Below are positions 56,470-64,000 of a stretch of DNA of 64,000 nt, one piece after another; the stretch's first letter is position 1; every line of letters starts with the position of its first letter. The notes beneath the pieces are model-generated. The model made no database searches, was not told where the DNA came from, and saw only the letters and a list, made by a program, of their open reading frames with translations. The position numbers were made by a program, and so were the translations under genes. The DNA lies in contig NZ_PVUE01000021.1 in assembly GCF_003003235.1 (NCBI RefSeq), positions 1 to 64,000 on the forward strand. Direction: 5' to 3'. This stretch comes from Antricoccus suffuscus. GTDB lineage: Bacteria; Actinomycetota; Actinomycetes; Mycobacteriales; Antricoccaceae.

Positions 56470-56955
56470 TTAGGTCGTCTTATGCGGTACGGCGTGCATA
56501 TGCCGGGCAGCGGTGGTCTGTAGGTCCGCAGCGAGCCGGCCGAGGATGGCCCGCAACTCGCGGCGATCTTCCTCGTTCCAGCCGCTGATCGCCGATCCCA
56601 GCTCCTCGCGCCGGACGTGCTCTGCGTGTGCGAGCATGGCGCTCCCTTTGGCGCTGAGCCGCATGAGATGCGCTCGTCCGTCGGCGGGGTCTGGGCTGCG
56701 TTCGACGAGGTCGTCCTCTTCGAGTTTCTTGATGTGCCGGCTGATGGTCGAGATGTCGAGCCCGCAGAACTCGGCCACGGACGACGGTCGTGACTTGTCA
56801 AAGTGCCGAATGGAGGTGAGCACCATTAGCGCTCCCTTATCCAAGGCCATGCTCTCGAACCCCTTGTGCACCGCGCGTACGACGCTCAGAAGACTGCGCA
56901 CGATGTCGTCTAGAGCATCAGTGTCTTCGGGGTCGGGGTGGGTTGCTTGTGTCAC
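56470..56955 (-). CDS. MarR-family transcriptional regulator
   Basis: 161 aa winged-helix repressor: PSSVAEFCGLDISTISRHIKKLEEDDLVER (recognition helix) and DPADGRAHLMRLSAKG (wing). Likely represses itself and the MFS pump until a drug binds. The GTG start is 7 nt after CATACT and has no Shine-Dalgarno, so the message is probably leaderless. A palindrome overlaps its -35 box. Confidence 0.93.
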   Translation of the reverse strand: MTQATHPDPEDTDALDDIVRSLLSVVRAVHKGFESMALDKGALMVLTSIRHFDKSRPSSVAEFCGLDISTISRHIKKLEEDDLVERSPDPADGRAHLMRLSAKGSAMLAHAEHVRREELGSAISGWNEEDRRELRAILGRLAADLQTTAARHMHAVPHKTT

Positions 56956-56962
56956 GCAAGTA

Positions 56963-56992
56963 AGTATGCGGCCCGATAATTGCGTTTCGCAA
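56963..56992 (-). promoter_or_regulatory. marR promoter with overlapping MarR operator
   Basis: Minus strand: TTGCGA (56992-56987), 18-bp spacer, CATACT (56968-56963), then 7 nt to the GTG. The palindrome TTGCG-TTT-CGCAA (56980-56992) covers the -35 and part of the spacer, suiting autorepression. Confidence 0.6.
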
Positions 56993-57068
56993 CTTAATTC
57001 TCGGCATTGTGTGGCGCCTCACCGGGTCCGGCTAACATGCAATAAACGCCCGATGGCGCAACGAGGAT

Positions 57069-58241
57069 TCAGTCGGCGCCGAGGGCGTTTTTGATGATGG
57101 CGCCGATCATGTCCAACTCGATCAGGAAACCGTCGTGACCGTACGGCGAGTCGAGGATTGTCAGGTCGTTTTTGCCTTTTGGCGCGAACTTCGCGAGCTC
57201 TTCGGACAACCGAACGGGGTACAGCCGATCGGTGTTGACCGCGACGATGTGCAACTGCGCGGTGACCTTGGCAAGCGCGGCCGCCAAGCCTCCGCGGCCA
57301 CGACCGATATCGTGCGAGTTCATCGACTCGGTGAGTACGACGTAGGAGCCGGCGTCGAAACGACCGACCAGCTTGTCCCGGTGGTGGTCGAGGTAGGACT
57401 CGATCGCATATCGGCCGCCGCCGCCAAGGGGATCTTCGCCGGGTTGCGCCTCACGGCCGAAGCGGGTCGCAAGCTCGTATTCGGAGCGGTAGGTCACGTG
57501 CGCAATGGATCGTGCGATGCCCAGGCCGACCGTGGGCGCGTCGCCGGACTCGTAGTAGTCGCCGCCGCACCACAGCGGATCAGACTTGATCGCCGCGATT
57601 TGCGGTGCGCACCAGGCGATCTGGTCGCTCGTTGCGTAGGCGGTCGACGCGAGTATGACCGACGACTGGACGCGATCTGGATACATGATCGGCCATTCGA
57701 TGGCGCGCATGCCGCCCATCGATCCGCCGACGACTGCGGCGAACTTGGTGATGCGTAGCTGGTCGGCGAGCAGTGCCTCGACGCGCACCTGGTCGCGGAT
57801 GGTGATGAACGGGAATCGACTGCCCCAGGGAGTGCCGTCCGGGGCTGGAGACGATGGGCCCGTCGTACCTTGGCACCCGCCGAGCACGTTAGAGGCGACG
57901 ACGTACCACTTGTCGGTGTCGAGGTATCGCCCCGGACCGATCAAACCGTCCCACCAGCCCGGTGTCGGCTGACCTTCGGCCGCTGGCCCGTCGACGTGCG
58001 CGTCGCCGGTCAGTGCGTGTTCGATGAGTACGGCGTTGTCGCCGGCGGCGTTAAGGGTGCCCCACGACTCGTAGGCGACCCGGACCGACGGGAGTACGCC
58101 GCCACGTTCGAGCTCAACGGCGCCGATGTCGACGAACTTGCGGGCTGCAACCGGATCGCCCTCACGCCAACCGCCGACGTGCGTCCCCCGGCGCACGGCG
58201 TTCGGCGAGTTGTATGTGGGGCGATCCGCCACAGATGTCAT
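57069..58241 (-). CDS. metX: Homoserine O-acetyltransferase
   Basis: 390-aa alpha/beta-hydrolase-fold acyltransferase activating homoserine for methionine synthesis. Nucleophile GGSMGG (about 163), HALTGDAHVDGP (about 74), Asp in VNTDRLYPV (about 335) and His in SPYGHDGFL (about 365). GTG 58232 is an alternative start with better spacing from AGGAG. 19 bp after metY on the same strand; both sit behind the SAM-IV riboswitch. Confidence 0.93.
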   Translation of the reverse strand: MTSVADRPTYNSPNAVRRGTHVGGWREGDPVAARKFVDIGAVELERGGVLPSVRVAYESWGTLNAAGDNAVLIEHALTGDAHVDGPAAEGQPTPGWWDGLIGPGRYLDTDKWYVVASNVLGGCQGTTGPSSPAPDGTPWGSRFPFITIRDQVRVEALLADQLRITKFAAVVGGSMGGMRAIEWPIMYPDRVQSSVILASTAYATSDQIAWCAPQIAAIKSDPLWCGGDYYESGDAPTVGLGIARSIAHVTYRSEYELATRFGREAQPGEDPLGGGGRYAIESYLDHHRDKLVGRFDAGSYVVLTESMNSHDIGRGRGGLAAALAKVTAQLHIVAVNTDRLYPVRLSEELAKFAPKGKNDLTILDSPYGHDGFLIELDMIGAIIKNALGAD

Positions 58242-58260
58242 TCTCCTGAGTCGACTCTCG

Positions 58261-59583
58261 TTAGAGCGCGGCCGCGCTGAACCCGGTCTCGAGGTCAGCG
58301 AGGATGTCGTCGATGTTTTCGATTCCTACCGACAGGCGGACCAGCCCGGGAGTGACTCCCGAGGTCGCCTGCTCCTCTGGAGTGAGCTGGCTATGCGTCG
58401 TGGACGCGGGGTGGATTACTAGTGAGCGCACGTCTCCGATGTTAGCGACGTGACTGTGCAGCTCCAGCGCCTCGACGAACTTCTTACCCGCATCGACGCC
58501 GCCCTTGATCTCGAACGACACAATCGCGCCGGAGCCCTTGGGTACGTACTTCTTGGCCAGCTCGTAGGACGGGCTGGACTCCAGGCTGCCCCAGAACACC
58601 TTCTCGACCTCGCTGCGTGTCTCAAGCCAGTTGGCTACCTTGCGCGCATTCTCGACATGCCGCTCGACGCGCAGACTCAGCGTCTCGATGCCCTGCGCGA
58701 TAAGGAAAGCATTGAATGGCGACACGGCCGCGCCGGTGTCGCGCAGCAGTTGTACGCGCGCCTTGAGGATGTACGACAGGTTGGCGCCGAACGCGGAGCC
58801 GACCCCCAGATCCTTGGCGTAGGTCAGCCCGTTGTAGCTCGGGTCCGGCGTGTTGAAGTTAGGGAAGCGTTCGGGGTACTGCGCATAGTCGAAGTTGCCG
58901 GAGTCGACGATTGCGCCGGCGATTGAGGTGCCGTGGCCGCCGAGGTACTTGGTGGCCGAGTGGATGACGACGTCGGCGCCATGCTCGATCGGACGCAGGA
59001 GGTACGGCGTGGCGACGGTGTTGTCGACGATGAGCGGCGCACCGAAATCGTGCGCGATCTTCGCGATGCCCTCGATGTCGAGCACCTCGCTGCGCGGGTT
59101 GGCGATGGTCTCGAAGAAGAAGGCCTTCGTGTTGTCCTGAATTGCGCTCTTCCACGACTCAAGGTCGGTCGGGTTTTCCACGAACGTCGTCTCGATGCCG
59201 AACTTCTTGAACGTGTAGTGCAACAGGTTGTAGGTGCCGCCGTACAGGCTCGGCGAGGCCACGATATGGCCACCGTTTTCAACGACGTTGAGCAGGGCGA
59301 GCACTTCGGCGGCCTGGCCGGAGGCGACGAGGAGCGCACCGACACCACCTTCGAGTGCGGCGATGCGCTGCTCGACCGCGTCGGTCGTCGGATTCATGAT
59401 GCGGGTGTAGATGTTGCCGAACTCGGAAAGCCCAAACAGGTTCGCGGCGTGCTCGGTGTCTTTGAAGACGTACGACGTGGTCTGGTAGATCGGCAGCGCG
59501 CGCGACCCGGTCGTCGGATCCGCCTCCTGCCCGGCGTGGATCTGCTTGGTCTCAAAGGCCCAATTGGCTGCTTCGTTGCTCAT
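58261..59583 (-). CDS. metY: O-acetylhomoserine sulfhydrylase (aminocarboxypropyltransferase)
   Basis: 440-aa PLP enzyme making homocysteine from O-acetylhomoserine and sulfide. PLP Lys in HSATKYLGGHGTS (about 210), IVDNTVATPYLLRPIEHGAD (about 184), FGANLSYILKARV (about 264) and SVGIENIDDILADLE at the end are MetY signatures. AAGGAAG precedes the ATG. First gene of metY-metX, with a 300-nt leader containing the SAM-IV aptamer. Confidence 0.94.
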   Translation of the reverse strand: MSNEAANWAFETKQIHAGQEADPTTGSRALPIYQTTSYVFKDTEHAANLFGLSEFGNIYTRIMNPTTDAVEQRIAALEGGVGALLVASGQAAEVLALLNVVENGGHIVASPSLYGGTYNLLHYTFKKFGIETTFVENPTDLESWKSAIQDNTKAFFFETIANPRSEVLDIEGIAKIAHDFGAPLIVDNTVATPYLLRPIEHGADVVIHSATKYLGGHGTSIAGAIVDSGNFDYAQYPERFPNFNTPDPSYNGLTYAKDLGVGSAFGANLSYILKARVQLLRDTGAAVSPFNAFLIAQGIETLSLRVERHVENARKVANWLETRSEVEKVFWGSLESSPSYELAKKYVPKGSGAIVSFEIKGGVDAGKKFVEALELHSHVANIGDVRSLVIHPASTTHSQLTPEEQATSGVTPGLVRLSVGIENIDDILADLETGFSAAAL

Positions 59584-59662
59584 TGCGTGTTGTCTTCCTT
59601 CGTGTTTCTGGTGCGCCAGAACTGGCGTCGAGGTGTTACTCGTACGAAATGGATTGGGTGCT

Positions 59663-59705
59663 GCGCGGACGCCTCGGGCATGGAGATGCGAGGCGTCGTA
59701 CGCGC
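59663..59705 (-). terminator. Leader hairpin, possible SAM-IV expression platform
   Basis: GACGCCTCG and CGAGGCGTC (59668-59697) form a perfect 9-bp stem, extendable by flanking GCGC/GCGC. It lies between aptamer and metY start. No U-tract, so a factor-dependent stop or structural switch is inferred. Confidence 0.4.
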
Positions 59706-59769
59706 TATCTACAGAGGGTGCTCACTGTGACTCCCGAAGATCTGGGGCCACTGCGTATTGAGAGGCCCG

Positions 59770-59880
59770 CGCTTGCGTTTGTCGGTCGACATTCGCCTGG
59801 TCTTCACCCGGAGCACCCCACCGCGGTTGGAGGGTTGCCGTCCAGCAAGCCGGGGCTCTGCACTGGAACTCATAACCTGC
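59770..59880 (-). ncRNA. SAM-IV riboswitch
   Basis: On the minus strand the RNA reads GGTTATGAG ... AGAGCCCCGGCTTGCTGG ... CGGCAACCCTCCAACCGCGG ... TGGGGTGC ... GGGTGAAGACC, closely matching the SAM-IV aptamer (actinobacterial S-adenosylmethionine sensor). P1 pairs GGTT (59877-59874) with GACC (59802-59799). The downstream TGTCG/CGACA element may be P5. It controls metY-metX: high SAM should shut expression. Confidence 0.88.
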
Positions 59881-59885
59881 CGTCG

Positions 59886-59891
59886 ATGTTA
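59886..59891 (-). promoter_or_regulatory. -10 box for the metY riboswitch leader
   Basis: TAACAT on the minus strand ends about 9 nt before the aptamer P1, as expected for transcription starting at the aptamer. No good -35 seen. Confidence 0.4.
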
Positions 59892-60027
59892 GCCCATTGC
59901 GGTGTGCCCGTGCCACGGGTACCGACCGAATGTGGGCCGAATGACTGCGTGGCGTGAGCGCGCGAGAACGCCTTGTGCGCAGGTTGTCACCGAGAAAGGC
60001 GTTGCCCGTTTCGTTATCTTGTCGCGA

Positions 60028-60055
60028 TTGTTTACCTGGGCCAAACCTGTAACGT
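60028..60055 (+). promoter_or_regulatory. Candidate promoter for the cold-shock gene
   Basis: TTGTTT (60028-60033), 16-bp spacer, TAACGT (60050-60055). It implies a leader of about 175 nt, long as is usual for temperature-sensing csp mRNAs. The leader contains no other gene that I can see. Confidence 0.4.
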
Positions 60056-60238
60056 GAGGCTTGGTCGTAGTTCAGCAAGTCGTGTGCGTTACCGCGCTAG
60101 ACGTTGGGCAGGCGGTTGACGGGCACGGAAGTGACCAGCGATACCGGTCCAGGGTCATGCAAGTGTAGTGCGGGACGGATGAGCAAGGCCCCGGTTCTGC
60201 AAGGTGTGGAATCCGGATCGCACAACGTAGGAGTGCAC

Positions 60239-60442
60239 GTGGCACAGGGAACCGTGAAGTGGTTCAACGCGGAAAAAGGCTTCGGCTTTATCGCAGTTGA
60301 CGGTGGGCAAGATGTCTTCGTTCACCACTCGGCAATTCAGATGGATGGCTACCGCGCCCTCGAAGAGGGACAGCGCGTGGAGTTCGAAGTGACCCAGAGT
60401 GAGAAGGGTCCGCAGGCGGACCAAGTCCGGGTTGCTGGCTAA
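60239..60442 (+). CDS. Cold-shock protein, CspA family
   Basis: 67-aa OB-fold nucleic-acid chaperone. RNP1 KGFGFI and RNP2 VFVHHSAI are intact; the [16 protein letters not shown] opening is canonical. AGGAG precedes the GTG by about 6 nt. Monocistronic with a long leader and a strong terminator. Confidence 0.95.
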   Translation: MAQGTVKWFNAEKGFGFIAVDGGQDVFVHHSAIQMDGYRALEEGQRVEFEVTQSEKGPQADQVRVAG

Positions 60443-60463
60443 CGACCGGAAACTTCGTAAGTA

Positions 60464-60499
60464 TCAAAGGCCTACCCGGCCCGCCGGGTAGGCCTTTGA
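60464..60499. terminator. Strong bidirectional hairpin between csp and amidase
   Basis: TCAAAGGCCTACCCGG (60464-60479) pairs perfectly over 16 bp with 60484-60499 around a 4-nt loop; TTTGA/TCAAA ends give short U-runs both ways. It sits between convergent stops. Confidence 0.8.
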
Positions 60500-60505
60500 G
60501 TTCGC

Positions 60506-61927
60506 TCAACCAGCGAGATTTAGTCGGCTTCCGCGATCGGACAGTTCGTTGAAGCCGCCGGCGGCGTTTTCGTATGCCGCGGCCGCGCGCAGCACAAGTG
60601 CATCTTCGTGCCGTCGTCCGACGATCTGCAGACCCACGGGCAGCCCGTTGCTGAGTCCACACGGCACCGAGGCCGCTGGCTGTTGCGTGAAGTTGAAGGG
60701 ATAGCAGAACGGGCTCCACGTCATCCACCGCTTCTCCTTCCAATCGGGCGGGACTTCGTGTCCGACCTCGAACGCGGTACACGGCAACGTCGGTGTGATT
60801 AGTAGGTCGTAGTCCTGATGGAAGCGGCCCAACCGCTCGGAGAACGAGTCGCGGTAGTGCATCGCCAGCAGGTACTCGACGCCCGTGACCTCGCGGCCCT
60901 TGGCAGCCATAGCCTTGATCGGTTTGTCGAACAGGTCGCGCTTGTCGGCCGGCGTCTGCTCGACTACTTTCGCGATCCCGGTATTCCAGATGACGCCGAA
61001 GGCTTCCGGGCCGCCGGTGAGATCGGGGAAGGCCTCGGTAACCTCGGCGCCGAGGCCTTGGAATACGTCGGCGGTGGCGGCGACGAGTGCGCGGACTTCT
61101 GGATCGATGTGGTCGGTGCCGAAGTCGGCCGTAAAGGCGATCCGCAGGCCTTTCAGCGACGAGATGTCGAGAGAGTCGTCGTACGCCGCGGTCGCCGACG
61201 GGTAGGACGTGCCATCGCGCGGATCGGGCGCGGCGAGCACGTTGAGTAGCAGCCCGGCGTCGCGAACCGTGCGGGCCATCGGGCCTTTATGGGACATGCC
61301 GATGAATGGGCCACCCTGAAATGCCGCGACCCGGCCGTACGTCGGCTTGATGCCTGCCAGCCCGGTGAAACTGCAAGGGATACGAATGGATCCGCCGCCG
61401 TCCGAACCTACGGCCAGTGGTCCGACTCCGGCTGCGAGAGCCGCCGACGCGCCACCGCTGGAGCCGCCGGGGGTGACGTCGAGATTCCACGGGTTGCGGG
61501 TGATGCCGGTGAGCGGACTGTCGGTGACGCCTTTGTGCGCGTAGTCCGGCAGCGTGGTCTTGCCGAACAGTACGGCGCCGGCCTCCTTAAGCCGCGTGAC
61601 CGGGGGAGCGTCCTCGGTTACCGGTGTATCTGACGTGGTCAAGGAGCCGTTGCGGCAGGGAAAGCCGGCGACCGGGATGTTGTCCTTGATCGAGACCGGC
61701 ACGCCATCCAGGGGGCCGATCGGCGAGCCCGTCCGCCAACGTTTCTCGGACGCCTTCGCCGCGGCCAGCGCGGAATCGTCCATGACGACATTGAAGGCAT
61801 TGATCTTCGGGTTGACCTCGGCCAGCCGATCGAGGGTCGCCCTCGTCGCTTCCACCGGCGACAGCTCGCCGGATTGATAGAGCGCGGTCAGTTCGGTCGT
61901 CGTGAGATACGCGATCTGGGTCGTCAT
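60506..61927 (-). CDS. Amidase (amidase-signature family)
   Basis: 473 aa. Ser-cisSer-Lys triad: Lys in SIKDNIPVAG (about 81), cis-Ser in TPGGSSGGASAALAAGVG (about 155) and nucleophilic Ser in GSDGGGSIRIP (about 180). Hydrolyses an amide bond; a cytosolic catabolic amidase rather than GatA, since no gatC/gatB neighbours exist. ATG 61927 is favoured by TTGGAG 8 nt upstream; the frame is open further, into the groEL promoter region. Confidence 0.9.
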   Translation of the reverse strand: MTTQIAYLTTTELTALYQSGELSPVEATRATLDRLAEVNPKINAFNVVMDDSALAAAKASEKRWRTGSPIGPLDGVPVSIKDNIPVAGFPCRNGSLTTSDTPVTEDAPPVTRLKEAGAVLFGKTTLPDYAHKGVTDSPLTGITRNPWNLDVTPGGSSGGASAALAAGVGPLAVGSDGGGSIRIPCSFTGLAGIKPTYGRVAAFQGGPFIGMSHKGPMARTVRDAGLLLNVLAAPDPRDGTSYPSATAAYDDSLDISSLKGLRIAFTADFGTDHIDPEVRALVAATADVFQGLGAEVTEAFPDLTGGPEAFGVIWNTGIAKVVEQTPADKRDLFDKPIKAMAAKGREVTGVEYLLAMHYRDSFSERLGRFHQDYDLLITPTLPCTAFEVGHEVPPDWKEKRWMTWSPFCYPFNFTQQPAASVPCGLSNGLPVGLQIVGRRHEDALVLRAAAAYENAAGGFNELSDRGSRLNLAG

Positions 61928-62073
61928 AGAGATCTCCAAGCGCGGCAGCAGTTTTGATGGTCTGCTTAGACAACTGCAAATCGCAGGCGCAAGCAACCCA
62001 GCGCGAGCGCGACGAGTGCGATCCGGCAGCCACACGCGCTCGGCATTTACACCGTCGAGGCGCACTGAAAACG

Positions 62074-62100
62074 TTGGCACTCGGCTGCGACGAGTGCCAA
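62074..62100. promoter_or_regulatory. Second, variant CIRCE operator
   Basis: TTGGCACTC-N9-GAGTGCCAA: a perfect palindrome differing from canonical CIRCE by one symmetric base pair. It stands 34 bp (centre to centre) upstream of the perfect CIRCE. Probable second HrcA site. Confidence 0.75.
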
Positions 62101-62107
62101 ACCTCTC

Positions 62108-62134
62108 TTAGCACTCTCGATAGAGGAGTGCTAA
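62108..62134. promoter_or_regulatory. CIRCE operator of groEL
   Basis: TTAGCACTC-N9-GAGTGCTAA matches the CIRCE consensus exactly. It is bound by HrcA, which represses groEL until heat shock. It lies about 155 bp before the groEL ATG. A half-site GGGTGCCAA follows at 62141-62149. Confidence 0.93.
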
Positions 62135-62286
62135 CCTGGCGGGTGCCAAACTTTGGTGAGGCAGTACCGCGTCGTACTCATTTCGACCGAGCCGATCTCG
62201 AGTCGATTGAATGCGTTGCGTCTGTCGTCCGTCGCGGGCACCGAGGTTGGGCAATGAAACGTTCCCCTTAAATAAGGATGGATTAG

Positions 62287-63950
<1,664 letters not shown>

Positions 63951-64000
63951 GCCTCGTCCGCACAACGCTCTACCGCAAAGGCGGGTCCGACATGGTCGGG

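Noticed and set aside
59583-59957. Plus-strand frame of 124 codons upstream of csp
   Set aside because: It crosses the SAM-IV riboswitch on the other strand and has no recognisable protein features.
62141-62149. A third complete CIRCE element
   Set aside because: Only one arm (GGGTGCCAA) is present; no matching TTGGCACCC stands 9 bp away.

Overview
The window is a 64 kb stretch of high-GC actinobacterial chromosome. Lineage markers seen here include a DUF222/13E12 HNH protein, an LpqH-like lipoprotein, DUF3263 and LytR_C genes in tandem, two F420-type LLM oxidoreductases, an ECF41 (SigJ) sigma factor, a CDC48-like AAA ATPase, a SAM-IV riboswitch and a CIRCE-controlled stand-alone groEL. Partial synteny with the Mycobacterium Rv0430-Rv0440 block (DUF3263, LytR_C, AAA ATPase, groEL) supports this. 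The species cannot be fixed from sequence alone. The word CGTAC/GTACG recurs throughout, and many genes have no Shine-Dalgarno but a TANNNT box 6-7 nt before the start codon, suggesting frequent leaderless mRNAs.

Layout. 1-16 kb: ctaD (5' part of the gene only), cysS-rlmB, a FAD/Fe-S dehydrogenase fusion, an HNH protein, a cyclase/ThDP-enzyme pair, DUF445, an LpqH-like lipoprotein, an SGNH hydrolase and a minimal family-A polymerase. 16.2-18.9 kb: gluconokinase, then tRNA-Thr(UGU) carrying a decayed 1.9-kb integrated element with 46-bp att repeats, arm-type repeats, an integrase tail, a terminase tail and two unknown cargo genes. 19-21.7 kb: ECF41 sigma factor with its AhpD-like partner and a matching promoter, then an enoyl-CoA hydratase. 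21.9-28.7 kb: a catabolic cluster (AtuA, alcohol dehydrogenase, CoA transferase, HSL esterase, Baeyer-Villiger monooxygenase) whose chemistry fits alcohol to ketone to ester/lactone to acid to CoA ester.

28.8-45.9 kb: a UvrA2-like ABC protein, an LLM enzyme, an aldehyde dehydrogenase, a DinB protein, a TetR/hydrolase divergent pair with a clear operator, homogentisate dioxygenase, a methyltransferase, an LLM-AKR-AMP ligase-OsmC run, an HsaB-like flavin reductase with an ankyrin protein, ung, a PLP lyase and RarD. 46-56.9 kb: DUF3263/LytR_C, a dienelactone-hydrolase-like protein, SRPBCC/AAA ATPase, a rare extracellular hydrolase-ABC ATPase fusion with its permease, and a MarR/MFS efflux pair. 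57-64 kb: metX-metY under a SAM-IV riboswitch, a cold-shock protein, an amidase, and groEL behind twin CIRCE operators.

The most unusual items are the tRNA-Thr mini-element, the hydrolase-ABC fusion, the AAA protein with an apparently dead first ATPase domain, the 68-bp symmetric repeat array before the terpene-type cluster, and the BVMO with Tyr in the fingerprint His position.
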